NCBI GenBank assembly: GCA_036747295.1 | Contig: DAIOCN010000024.1 | Span: 1 to 42,296, forward strand | Direction: 5' to 3' | DNA: 42,296 nucleotides | Source of the DNA: UBA4736 sp002404015 | GTDB taxonomy: Bacteria > Chloroflexota > Dormibacteria > Dormibacterales > Dormibacteraceae | In this document: piece after piece, positions 6,849 through 14,325 of the stretch | Numbering within the stretch: the stretch's first letter is position 1 | How the letters are laid out: each line of letters opens with the position of its first letter | The notes under the pieces: model-generated | What the model was told of the DNA's origin: nothing | The model's database searches: none | The model's input: the letters and a program-made list of their open reading frames with translations, nothing else | Translations under genes and position numbers: made by a program

Positions 6849-8678
6849 ATGTGCGGAATCATCGGCTACCTCGGCGACAAAGAGGCCACGCCGATCCTGA
6901 TGGACGGCCTGAAGCGCCTCGAGTACCGCGGCTACGACTCGGCCGGGGTCGCCGTGCTCGAGAACGACCACAAGACCAGCGTCACCAAGAGCGAGGCCAA
7001 GGTCGACCTCCTGATCGCGAAGCTCAAGGAGGACATGCCCACCGGCCATATGGGCATCGGGCACACGCGCTGGGCGACGCACGGTAAGCCGACCATCGTC
7101 AACGCCCACCCCCACACCGACTGCACCGGGCGGGTGATGGTCGTCCACAACGGCATCATCGAGAACTTCGCGGAGCTGAAGGCGGAGCTCCAAGCCCAGG
7201 GCCACGAGTTCACGTCCGACACCGACACCGAGGTGGTGCCGCACCTGATCGAGAGGTATTACAGGGGCGACTTCCTGATTGCCGTCCGGCAGGCGCTGAA
7301 GCGGATCCGGGGCGCCTACGCCCTGGCGATGTTCTCCCTCGACGACCCCGAGCTGCTCGTGGGCGCCCGGCTCAACGCGCCCCTCGTGGTCGGGATCGGC
7401 GATGGCGAGTACTTCATAGCGTCCGACATCACGGCGATCATCGCCTACACCAAGAAGGTCCTCATCCTCGGCGAGGGGGAGATGGCGGCCGTGACGATGC
7501 TCGGGGCGGAGGTCTCCACCCTGGACGGCGTTCCGGTCGAATCCAAGCTGATCCACGTCGACTGGGACGTCAGCCAGGCCGAGAAGGGCGGTTTCGCCCA
7601 CTTCATGCTGAAGGAGATCCAGGAGACGCCGGAGGCGGTCGCCAACGCGCTTCGAGGCCGGATCGACGACAACGGCCAGGTCACCTTCATGGAGTTCAAC
7701 GTCTCGGACGACCACCTCCGCCAGTTCGCCAACGTGCGGCTGCTGGGGATGGGGACGTCGCTGCACGCAGCCATGGCGGGCGAGTACGTGATCGAGGACT
7801 GGGCCGGCCTGCTCAGCAAAGCGGAGGACGCCTCCGAGTTCCGCTACCGGCGGCCCACCATCGACAACGAGACCCTGACCGTCGTGATCACCCAGTCGGG
7901 TGAGACGGCCGACACGATCACGGCGCTGCGCCAGGCCAAGGAGCGCAACTCGCTCACTGTGGCGATCACAAACGTGGTGGGCAGCACGGCCGCGCGCGAC
8001 GCCGACGGGGCCATCTACCTGCGCTCGGGGCCGGAGATCGGCGTCGCCTCGACCAAGACTTTCGTGGCCCACCTGATCTGCCACTACCTGCTGGCCCTGC
8101 GCCTGGCGGCCGCCCACGGCCGGGTGTCGCTGGAGCGCCGCCAGGAGCTGGCCCGCAACCTGCGCGACCTGCCCGACCTGATCCGCCGCGTCATCGCGGA
8201 CGACAGGGAGATAGCGCGGGTGGCCCACAAGTACGCGCGCTACCGCAACTTCATGTTCTTCGGCCGGGGCCTCAACCACTCGATCGCGCGCGAGGGCGCC
8301 CTCAAGCTGAAGGAGATCTCCTACATCCACGCGGAGGGCACGTCGGGCGGGGAGCTGAAGCACGGCGCGATCGCCCTCCTGGACGCCGAGTTCCCGGTTG
8401 TCGCCCTCTGCACCGAGAGCCCGACCCGGGAGAAGATGCTGAGCAACGTCCACGAGATCCTGGCCCGCGACGCCCCAGTCATCGCGGTGGTCTCGGAGGG
8501 CGACACCAGCCTCGACGACCTGGCGACGGACGTGATCCGGGTGCCCGCCGCGGACGAGGTGTGCAGCGCGATCCTGACAACCGTGGCGCTGCAGCTCTTC
8601 GCCTACCACGTGGCGATCGAGCTGGGCCGCGACGTGGACCAGCCGCGCAACCTGGCCAAGTCCGTCACCGTCGAATAG
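6849..8678 (+). CDS. glmS: glutamine-fructose-6-phosphate aminotransferase (isomerizing)
   Basis: 609 residues, the standard length. It converts fructose-6-P and glutamine to glucosamine-6-P, the entry to peptidoglycan amino sugars. The N-terminal Ntn amidotransferase domain begins MCGIIGYLG with catalytic Cys2; RYRGYDSAG, GHTRWATHG and HNGIIEN follow. Two SIS isomerase domains occupy about residues 280-600 (SGETADT, STKTFVAH, KLKEISYIHAEG), and the C-terminus is LAKSVTVE. The ATG at 6849 has an AGGAGAT ribosome site 10 bases upstream and exposes Cys2, so the longer in-frame start at 6747 is wrong. I see no glmS ribozyme core upstream. Copies of one repeat family flank the gene on both sides. 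Confidence 0.96.
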   Translation: MCGIIGYLGDKEATPILMDGLKRLEYRGYDSAGVAVLENDHKTSVTKSEAKVDLLIAKLKEDMPTGHMGIGHTRWATHGKPTIVNAHPHTDCTGRVMVVHNGIIENFAELKAELQAQGHEFTSDTDTEVVPHLIERYYRGDFLIAVRQALKRIRGAYALAMFSLDDPELLVGARLNAPLVVGIGDGEYFIASDITAIIAYTKKVLILGEGEMAAVTMLGAEVSTLDGVPVESKLIHVDWDVSQAEKGGFAHFMLKEIQETPEAVANALRGRIDDNGQVTFMEFNVSDDHLRQFANVRLLGMGTSLHAAMAGEYVIEDWAGLLSKAEDASEFRYRRPTIDNETLTVVITQSGETADTITALRQAKERNSLTVAITNVVGSTAARDADGAIYLRSGPEIGVASTKTFVAHLICHYLLALRLAAAHGRVSLERRQELARNLRDLPDLIRRVIADDREIARVAHKYARYRNFMFFGRGLNHSIAREGALKLKEISYIHAEGTSGGELKHGAIALLDAEFPVVALCTESPTREKMLSNVHEILARDAPVIAVVSEGDTSLDDLATDVIRVPAADEVCSAILTTVALQLFAYHVAIELGRDVDQPRNLAKSVTVE

Positions 8679-8790
8679 CGTGGGGGAAACAAGCTTGTTT
8701 CCCCCACGAGCCCCCTTCCCTCGGCAGATGTTGGTCGGCGCTTGGAAGACGGGCTCAAACAGGCGGGCGGAGCCCCGCCCTTACGGCACG
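8679..8790 (+). repeat. fourth, diverged copy of the glmS-flanking repeat
   Basis: It starts at the base after the glmS stop, in the same orientation as the three upstream copies. The first hairpin here is a perfect 28-base palindrome (8680-8707) centred on AAGCTT. The middle block is diverged but keeps TTGGTCGGCG and TTGGAAGACGGGCTC. The second hairpin is GGCGGGCGGAGCCCCGCC. The hairpin directly after the stop could terminate glmS transcription, although no T-run follows. The next 100 bases to 8894 hold nothing I can identify. Confidence 0.8.
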
Positions 8791-8894
8791 ATCTTTTCCG
8801 ACCAGCCACCGCCGGCGACCAGCCCCGTAATGCTGGTCCTGCTCGGCGGGCCTGCTGATCTCGATCCGTTGATCCTCTGGAGTGCCTCCCGGCG

Positions 8895-10034
8895 CTAGTT
8901 CTGGTTGTCCTCTGACGGCAATGTAATCTTCCAAACCGTGCCGCCCTGGGGGCAGAACGGAAGTCCGGTGGCGGGACAGACGCTGTCGGCCGTCACGTAG
9001 AGGTTGCCGTCGGGGCCGATGGTGTCCATGTTGGGGAAGTCGAGGCCGCCGGCCAGCACCGAGGAGGTGCCCTCATCGGCGTTGAACTTGATGACGTTGC
9101 CGGTGAAGGGGGAGTCCATTCCGGGCGGCCCCGGGGTGGTCCACATGTTGACCAGGTAGAGGTTGCCGTTCTGGTCGGCGGTGCAGCCGGTCACGTGCCG
9201 GAGGAGCGGAACCGACACCTGGGTCGCGCCGTCCTCATCGACCCGGAACAGGTGGCCGGCGAGCGTTCCCACCCAGAGCGCCTCGTCGGTACGGGCGATG
9301 CAGTCGGGCACTTCATCCGACGGGAAGCCCGCCTGACGGCCCGGGAAGTGTTGAAGGACCGTGACCCGGCCCCCGTTTCTCACGAAGTCGAGCGTGTTGG
9401 ACCCGGCGTCGGCCACGTAGGCTCCACCCTGGGCGGCGAGCACCCCGTACGGGTTGGCGTCATGCTCCTGGGGTGGCTTGTTGGCGGTCCAGTTGAAGTC
9501 GTAGCCGCCTACCGAGGCCACCGACCGAAAGCCGCCGTCCGCGCCCACCGAGATCAGGTGGCCGGCCTGCGCGCGAGCCAAGGCCAGGGTCCGGGCGCAC
9601 GCCATGTCGCCGGGCGCGCAGTGGATGTCGCCGAACGCCTGCGGGTAGAGGCCCATGATGTTGAGGACCCGGCCGCCACTGATCGATAGGCCCTCGGAAC
9701 CGAGCGCCTCGTTCGGGCCGCCGTGGTTCTCGATCGCCGAGAACAGCCCGGAGATCAGCGGCGTGTGCGCACCGGTGGTGGTGTTGACTCGGGAGATCTG
9801 CGAGGTGGTGCCGATGCAGAGCAATTCGGGGGGCGGCTTCCCGTTGCAGTAAGGACCGCCCGTGCCGGCTTCGGCGACCAGGAGCTGGCCGTGGAAGAAG
9901 ACGATGCCGCGCGGGCTGCTGAAGCCACTGGCGACCATGGTCGCGTTGCCGGCCGCGGAGGCTGGACTGGGCGCCAGCGCCGCCACCAGCATCACGAGGA
10001 CAGCAAGGACAGAACGCCTCATTCTTGAGCGCAT
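8895..10034 (-). CDS. secreted ScyD/ScyE-like beta-propeller protein
   Basis: 379 residues. A signal peptide is clear: RSRMRRS, then a hydrophobic core (VLAVLVMLVAALA) and an ASA-type cleavage site near residue 27. The mature part has repeated propeller blades with patterns such as SPRGIVFFHGQLLVAEAG, NPYGVLAAQGGAYVADAGSN and GPDGNLYVTADS, typical of NHL/ScyD-ScyE family extracellular proteins. ScyD/ScyE themselves belong to scytonemin clusters, but many bacteria carry family members of unknown role. The ATG at 10034 has a GGAGGG site 4 bases upstream; a second ATG lies at 10022. The gene is divergent from the acpS-nnrD gene, and nothing nearby suggests a pathway. Confidence 0.8.
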   Translation of the reverse strand: MRSRMRRSVLAVLVMLVAALAPSPASAAGNATMVASGFSSPRGIVFFHGQLLVAEAGTGGPYCNGKPPPELLCIGTTSQISRVNTTTGAHTPLISGLFSAIENHGGPNEALGSEGLSISGGRVLNIMGLYPQAFGDIHCAPGDMACARTLALARAQAGHLISVGADGGFRSVASVGGYDFNWTANKPPQEHDANPYGVLAAQGGAYVADAGSNTLDFVRNGGRVTVLQHFPGRQAGFPSDEVPDCIARTDEALWVGTLAGHLFRVDEDGATQVSVPLLRHVTGCTADQNGNLYLVNMWTTPGPPGMDSPFTGNVIKFNADEGTSSVLAGGLDFPNMDTIGPDGNLYVTADSVCPATGLPFCPQGGTVWKITLPSEDNQN

Positions 10035-10138
10035 CGGACCCTCCCCAAACAGCGCCCGCACCCCTTGCGGACCGCTGGCAATCGTGGCCGCGGAGTTGAT
10101 TGCTGTCAAGCCCGGGCCACGCCGTTCCTTCTTCCTTT

Positions 10139-10151
10139 TAGTCTTGTGGGC
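10139..10151 (+). promoter_or_regulatory. -10 element of a leaderless acpS-nnrD promoter
   Basis: TAGTCT (10139-10144), 7 bases, then GTG at 10152. No Shine-Dalgarno is present in the pyrimidine-rich upstream stretch. This geometry decides between two in-frame GTG codons (10146 and 10152) in favour of 10152, which also puts the AcpS Asp at residue 8, its usual position. Confidence 0.45.
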
Positions 10152-11387
10152 GTGATCCAGCGAATCGGCGTGGACACCCTGGGCATCGCGCGGATGGCGC
10201 TGGCCGTTCGGCGCTCGAGTGACCGCTTCCTGGCCAAGTCGTTCACCAAGGCCGAGCTCGAATACTGCGCCGGCAGCGCCGAGCGCCTGGCCGGTCGCTG
10301 GGTCGCCAAGGAAGCCGTGATCAAGTGCTTCGACGGCACCCCGATCTGCTTCCCTCGCCGCCGCATCGAGATCCTGCCCGCGCACTCAGGCGCCCCCCGG
10401 GTGCGGCTCCTGGGTGCCGACCCCCAGGGCGCCCGGGTCCAGGTCAGCATCACCCACCAGGCCGGCATGGCGGTCGCCACGGCCGTGCTCGATATGCCAA
10501 GCCCGGGCGCGCAGATGCTGCCGGCGCCTGAGGCGGTCGCCGTACCAGCCCGCCCGGCCGGCGGCCACAAGGGCACGTTCGGGACGGTGGGCGTATTGGC
10601 CGGCAGCCTGGGGCTGACCGGGGCCGCCTATCTCTCGGCCACAGCGGCGGCTCGCGCCGGTGCCGGGATGGTCCGCCTGCTGGTCGCGGACTCGATCTAC
10701 CCGATCCTGGCCACCAAATGCACGGAAGTGATGGCGACCCCGATCAGCGAGGTCGGCCCGGGGGTGGTCGGCCATGCCGCCCTGGACACCGTTGTCCGCC
10801 ACCTGGAGACGGCCCGCGTCGCGCTCGTGGGTCCCGGCCTCGGCCGCGACCGCTCCACCTGGCGGCTCGTCCTCGACCTGGTGGCCAACGTGCGGCTGCC
10901 CATGGTCCTGGACGCGGACGCCCTCAACGCCCTGGCCGACAACCGCCGGGCGCTCGGGAAGCTGGGCGCCGACCGGGTCCTGACACCCCACCCCGGCGAG
11001 ATGTCGCGGCTGACGCGCCAACCCGTGGAGGAGCTCCAGCGCGATCGCCGGGCGGCGGCGGCAAAAGCGGCCGAGGAGTGGAAGGCGGTCGTGGTCCTGA
11101 AGGGCGCCCACACGATCGTGGCGGCGCCCGGCGGCCGCCTCTCTGAAGATCCCCACGAGGTGCCGGCGCTCGCCACCGGCGGCACTGGCGACGTGCTGGG
11201 AGGGATCATCGCGGGGCTGATGGCCCAGGGTTCGGACCCCTTCAGCGCGGCTGTGACGGGGGTCTACATCCACGCGGCGGCCGGGCGCCGGATTTCCGGC
11301 CGGATCGGCGTTTCCGGGCTGCTGGCCTCGGACCTGCTGGCGGAGATCCCGCTCGTGATGAACCAGCTTCGGGAGGGCGGGCTATAG
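10152..11387 (+). CDS. AcpS-NnrD fusion: holo-ACP synthase-like domain plus ADP/ATP-dependent NAD(P)H-hydrate dehydratase
   Basis: 411 residues in two parts. Residues 1 to about 118 are AcpS-like (4'-phosphopantetheinyl transferase for acyl carrier protein): RIGVDTLGIARM with Asp8, GRWVAKEAVIKCF with Glu54, and VSITHQAGMAVATAVLD. Residues about 130-405 are NnrD (ribokinase-like, repairs hydrated NAD(P)H): GHKGTFGTVGVLAG, VGPGLGRD, LDADALNAL, LTPHPGEM and TGGTGDVLGG with catalytic Asp347. NnrD normally stands alone or is fused to the NnrE epimerase; here the AcpS domain occupies that N-terminal place. The usual separate order acpS-nnr-alr in many bacteria explains the origin. alr follows with a four-base ATAG overlap. 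Confidence 0.88.
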   Translation: MIQRIGVDTLGIARMALAVRRSSDRFLAKSFTKAELEYCAGSAERLAGRWVAKEAVIKCFDGTPICFPRRRIEILPAHSGAPRVRLLGADPQGARVQVSITHQAGMAVATAVLDMPSPGAQMLPAPEAVAVPARPAGGHKGTFGTVGVLAGSLGLTGAAYLSATAAARAGAGMVRLLVADSIYPILATKCTEVMATPISEVGPGVVGHAALDTVVRHLETARVALVGPGLGRDRSTWRLVLDLVANVRLPMVLDADALNALADNRRALGKLGADRVLTPHPGEMSRLTRQPVEELQRDRRAAAAKAAEEWKAVVVLKGAHTIVAAPGGRLSEDPHEVPALATGGTGDVLGGIIAGLMAQGSDPFSAAVTGVYIHAAAGRRISGRIGVSGLLASDLLAEIPLVMNQLREGGL

Positions 11388-12460
11388 GCAACCGCTGGGT
11401 CGACGTCGACCTGGGGGCGATCCGCCACAACGTATCCCTCCTGCGCTCGCTTATCCCCTCCAGCAGCGGCGTGATCGCCGTCGTGAAGGCGGAGGGCTAC
11501 GGCCACGGCGCCCTTCCGGTCGCCCACGCGGCGCTGGAGGCGGGCGCCTGGGGCCTGGCCGTGAGCACCCCCGACGAGGCGGCTCTTCTGAGGCCCCTGA
11601 CCGCCGACGATCGGATCCTGGTCATGGGCGGCCTGGCGCCCGCCGACGCCGCGGACGCCGTGGCGTGCGGCTGTGCCGTGATGTGCCACACCATGGAGAT
11701 GGCGGATGCCCTGGAGGCGGCCCTGCCGGAGGGCCGGCGGCTGCCGGTGCACCTGAAGGTCGACACCGGGATGAGTCGCCTGGGGTGCTCGCCGCAGGAA
11801 GCGCCTCAGCTGGCGCAGCGGATCGCCGGCTCGGCCCGGTTGAGGCTGGCGGGCACGTTCACCCACTTCGCGTCGGCGGAGGCTGACGACGAGCTCACCC
11901 GCCGCCAGTTCGAGCTGTTCGGCCAGGTCCTGGACGCGCTCGGCGTGGACCCCGGACTCCGGCACGCGGCCAACTCGGCAGCCACGCTGCGCTACCCCGA
12001 GATGGCGCTGGACGCAGTGAGGAGCGGCATCGCCGTCTACGGCTGCGAGGACGGCCGGCTGCGCCCGGCGCTGGCCCTGCGGGCCCTGGTCACCCAGGTC
12101 AAGGAGATCCCGGCCGGCGCCGGGGTCGGCTATGGGCAGTCCTGGCGAGCCGAGCGGCCTACGCGGCTCGCCACAATCGCGATCGGGTACGAGGACGGCG
12201 TACTGCGAAGCCGCGAGAACCGGGGCGACGTGATCGTCCGGGCCTGGCGGGCGCCGCTGGTGGGGCGGGTGAGCATGGACGCCATCACGGTCGACGTCAC
12301 GGGCATCGAGGGGGTCCGCGCCGGCGACGTCGCGACCCTGATCGGGAGCCAGGGGGAGGAGAGCATCTCGGCCGAGGAGGTCGCGGAGTGGTCGGGCACC
12401 ATCTCCTACGAGGTTCTAACCTCGATCGGCGACCGGGTGGAGCGCCGCTACTCGGAATAG
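11384..12460 (+). CDS. alr: alanine racemase, apparent ATA start
   Basis: 358 residues from the proposed start. It is a PLP enzyme interconverting L- and D-alanine for peptidoglycan. The N-terminal strand RWVDVDLGAIRHN, PLP lysine Lys35 in VVKAEGYGHGA, KVDTGMSRLG, IGYEDG and GRVSMDAITVDV are all present. The first in-frame ATG/GTG/TTG is GTG at 11471, which would delete the conserved N-terminal strand and leave the lysine at residue 6. In the correct region the only start-like codon is ATA at 11384. It overlaps the upstream TAG stop (ATAG), with a GGGAGGG ribosome site (11371-11377) 6 bases before it. Initiation at ATA, or a base error here, is inferred. Confidence 0.9.
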   Translation: MGNRWVDVDLGAIRHNVSLLRSLIPSSSGVIAVVKAEGYGHGALPVAHAALEAGAWGLAVSTPDEAALLRPLTADDRILVMGGLAPADAADAVACGCAVMCHTMEMADALEAALPEGRRLPVHLKVDTGMSRLGCSPQEAPQLAQRIAGSARLRLAGTFTHFASAEADDELTRRQFELFGQVLDALGVDPGLRHAANSAATLRYPEMALDAVRSGIAVYGCEDGRLRPALALRALVTQVKEIPAGAGVGYGQSWRAERPTRLATIAIGYEDGVLRSRENRGDVIVRAWRAPLVGRVSMDAITVDVTGIEGVRAGDVATLIGSQGEESISAEEVAEWSGTISYEVLTSIGDRVERRYSE

Positions 12461-12479
12461 CCGCCCCTCCGGCCGGGTT
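12454..12479 (+). promoter_or_regulatory. candidate autoregulatory SigR-type promoter of sigR
   Basis: GGAAT (12454-12458), exactly 18 bases, GTT (12477-12479). This is the consensus of Streptomyces SigR and mycobacterial SigH promoters, and these sigma genes are normally self-activated. It overlaps the alr stop codon and would give a leader of about 20 bases. A second, housekeeping-like -10 TACACT (12495-12500) sits 7 bases before the GTG and could drive a leaderless basal transcript, a two-promoter layout as known for sigR. Confidence 0.6.
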
Positions 12480-12507
12480 GTTTTGTCGGGCGAATACACT
12501 GGTCAAC

Positions 12508-13062
12508 GTGGCCGAACAACAGAAGTTCGCGGAGGAGGCTATCGGTCACTTGGACACCCTGTACCGGGGCGCGCTGCGCCTGACCAGGGACCCCGAGCAG
12601 GCCCAGGATCTCGTTCAGGACACCTATGTGCGCGCCCTGCGCTACCAGCACAGCTATCAGCAGGGAACGAACATGAAGGCCTGGCTCTTCGCGATCATGC
12701 GCAACCTCTTCTGGGACCGCTTCAAGGGTCGCCGGGGCGAGGATGTGAGCCTCGACGGCGACGAGGAGTTCGCGCTCTACGACATGCTGAAGGACGAGTC
12801 GGCCGTGCCGGAGTCCGAGGTGCTGGACCGGCTCGCCGCGTCCGAGGTCGTGGCGGCCGTCGAGAAGCTGCCGCCCCTCCACCGCGAGGTGGTCCTGCTG
12901 GTCGACGTGGAGGGTTTCTCCTACAAGGATGCGGCCCAGGTGCTGGGGGTTCCCATCGGGACTGTCATGTCGCGCCTGCACCGGGCCCGCCAGCAGCTCC
13001 AGAAGCTGCTCTACGACTACGCCCGCGAGGCCGGGATCGTGCACTCCAAGGAGTCGGCGTGA
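12508..13062 (+). CDS. sigR: ECF sigma factor of the SigR/SigH redox-stress type
   Basis: 184 residues. Region 2 contains TRDPEQAQDLVQDTYVRALR and the -10-melting segment GTNMKAWLFAIMRNLFWDRF. Region 4 contains LPPLHREVVLLVDVEGFSYKDAAQVLGVPIGTVMSRLHRAR with its helix-turn-helix. The spelling of both regions is that of SigR/SigH (thiol-oxidative stress) sigma factors. A zinc anti-sigma gene overlaps its 3' end (GTGA), and an exact SigR consensus promoter lies upstream; both support this subgroup. Expected regulon: thioredoxin, thiol and protein-quality genes. The GTG at 12508 is chosen because homology starts there; longer frames run into alr. Confidence 0.88.
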   Translation: MAEQQKFAEEAIGHLDTLYRGALRLTRDPEQAQDLVQDTYVRALRYQHSYQQGTNMKAWLFAIMRNLFWDRFKGRRGEDVSLDGDEEFALYDMLKDESAVPESEVLDRLAASEVVAAVEKLPPLHREVVLLVDVEGFSYKDAAQVLGVPIGTVMSRLHRARQQLQKLLYDYAREAGIVHSKESA

Positions 13063-13277
13063 ACTGCAACGAGTGCCTCGAGAAGCTGGACAGCTACATC
13101 GACAGGGAGCTGAGCGAGGTCGAGCTGGCGGAGGTCAAGCAGCACCTGAAGGACTGCCCGCCCTGCGAGGACCGCTACGACTTCCAGGCCGACGTAAAGC
13201 GGCTGGTCAAGGTCTGCTGCGACGCGGGCGAGGCGCCCGCCGAACTACGGGCCAAGCTGCGGGAAATCCTATTCTAG
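13059..13277 (+). CDS. rsrA: RsrA-like zinc-containing redox anti-sigma factor
   Basis: 72 residues. The zinc-binding HxxxCxxC motif is His29, Cys33, Cys36, with Cys3 as the distant ligand and a Cys53-Cys54 pair near the C-terminus. From memory of Streptomyces RsrA (Cys11, His37, Cys41, Cys44, Cys61, Cys62), every one of these falls at a constant offset of 8, so the thiol switch appears intact. Under oxidation the protein would release zinc, form a disulfide and free SigR. The GTG start overlaps the sigR TGA, giving the coupled 1:1 expression typical of sigma/anti-sigma pairs. Confidence 0.88.
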   Translation: MNCNECLEKLDSYIDRELSEVELAEVKQHLKDCPPCEDRYDFQADVKRLVKVCCDAGEAPAELRAKLREILF

Positions 13278-13363
13278 AAGGGATCTCCGTCGAAGGGGAC
13301 TTTTCCTAACCCTTCTGGAAGTTCTGAGGAGTAACAGGGGTTCGTATCCCTCAAGGGAGAGCA

Positions 13364-13705
13364 ATGCTCGAGAACGCGAACCGCGATATCCACGCTTCGA
13401 TCCGGGCGGAGGCACGCCGCCAGACCAAGGCTCGCCGCCTCGACAAGGTGGTGCACGCTATCGACGACCTGCTCTTCCAGCTCGAGGACCTGAACATCCA
13501 GGGGGTGGACCGCGTCCCCGCCCGCCTGCGCGAGCGGGCAGGCGCCATCCTCCAGGTGGTCCCCGAGGCCCCGTCCGACAGCGACTTTCGCATCCGCTAC
13601 CGGGTCCTGCCGATGATGGACGTGCTCTTCCGCGCCCAGGAGATCATCTTCCGAATCCGCGACCCCGACCGCCCAGCCGAGGACGACGAGGAACTCCTGG
13701 CCTAA
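13364..13705 (+). CDS. small hypothetical helical protein
   Basis: 113 residues, not recognised. It is rich in Arg/Asp/Glu with mostly helical pattern (ANRDIHASIRAEARRQTKARRL, LDKVVHAIDDLLFQLEDLN), a central VPARLRERAGAILQVVP, and an acidic C-terminus (PDRPAEDDEELLA). No cysteines, signal or membrane segments. An AAGGGAGAG ribosome site lies just before the ATG. It sits 86 bases downstream of rsrA on the same strand and could be cotranscribed. Codon usage looks like the neighbouring genes, so it is probably a real gene. Confidence 0.65.
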   Translation: MLENANRDIHASIRAEARRQTKARRLDKVVHAIDDLLFQLEDLNIQGVDRVPARLRERAGAILQVVPEAPSDSDFRIRYRVLPMMDVLFRAQEIIFRIRDPDRPAEDDEELLA

Positions 13706-13715
13706 CTTTCTAAGG

Positions 13716-13923
13716 AACCCCCACCCTCCCCACAGGGGGGAGGGAACCTTCCGGACCCTGTTAAGAATCTCCCTCCTCCTTGAACCGAAGGAGGGCGGGG
13801 GAGAGGGTCCCCGAAGAGCGTTACCGAGACCCCCACCCTGACCCTCCCCACAGGGGGAGGGAACCTTCCGGGCCCTGTTAAGAATCTCCCTCCCACTTGT
13901 GGGGAGGGCGGGGGAGGGGGTTC
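13716..13923 (+). repeat. two tandem copies of a GC-rich inverted-repeat element
   Basis: Copy 1 (about 13717-13809) and copy 2 (about 13828-13921) share the core GGGAACCTTCCGG, R, CCCTGTTAAGAATCTCCCTCC. Each has a left arm (CCCCCACCC, CCTCCCCACAGGGGG) and a right arm (GGAGGGCGGGGGAG) that are roughly inverse complements, like a miniature inverted-repeat element. The right arm of copy 2 runs up to the DUF559 gene. Related half-copies lie after that gene and after groEL. Confidence 0.8.
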
Positions 13924-14325
13924 CATTTGAACCGGCCCCCGATGCACTCCGCCTCCCGCTCCGACATCCTCCGTGCGCGCCAGCTCCGCGGCAGGATGAC
14001 CGTTGCTGAAGTCCGCCTCTGGCAGCGCCTTCGCGGGGAGCAGATCGATGGGTACCGCTTCCGCCGTCAAGTTCCGCTAGGTCCATACGTGGTCGATTTC
14101 GCTTGTGTGAACGCCCGCCTAGTGATCGAGGTCGATGGCGGCCAACATGCCGAGGCAATCGAGCGCGATGAGCGGCGCACGGCCTGGCTGGAAGCGGGCG
14201 GCTTCACAGTGCTGAGGTTCTGGAACGGCGATGTGCTCCACCAGACGGATGGGGTCCTGGAGAGCGTCCGGACCGCGCTAAACGGACCCCCACCCTCACC
14301 CTCCCCACAAGACAAGTGGGAGGGA
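13886..14325 (+). mobile_element. putative DUF559 nuclease cassette with terminal inverted repeats
   Basis: The left end reads TCCCTCCCACTTGTGGGGAG and on into G-rich sequence; the right end (14284-14325) is C-rich and ends ACAAGTGGGAGGGA. These are inverse complements apart from a short insertion, so the nuclease gene is framed by inverted repeats of about 35-40 bases. Both the first and last codons of the long reading frame lie inside the repeats. DUF559 genes are commonly seen with such GC-rich repeats, but mobility is an inference. Confidence 0.5.

Noticed and set aside
6768..8609. Long minus-strand ORF opposite glmS
   Set aside because: Shadow of glmS in the third-position GC-rich frame; no motif.
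11471..12460. GTG 11471 as alr start
   Set aside because: It would remove the conserved first strand and leave the PLP lysine near residue 6, which is incompatible with the fold.
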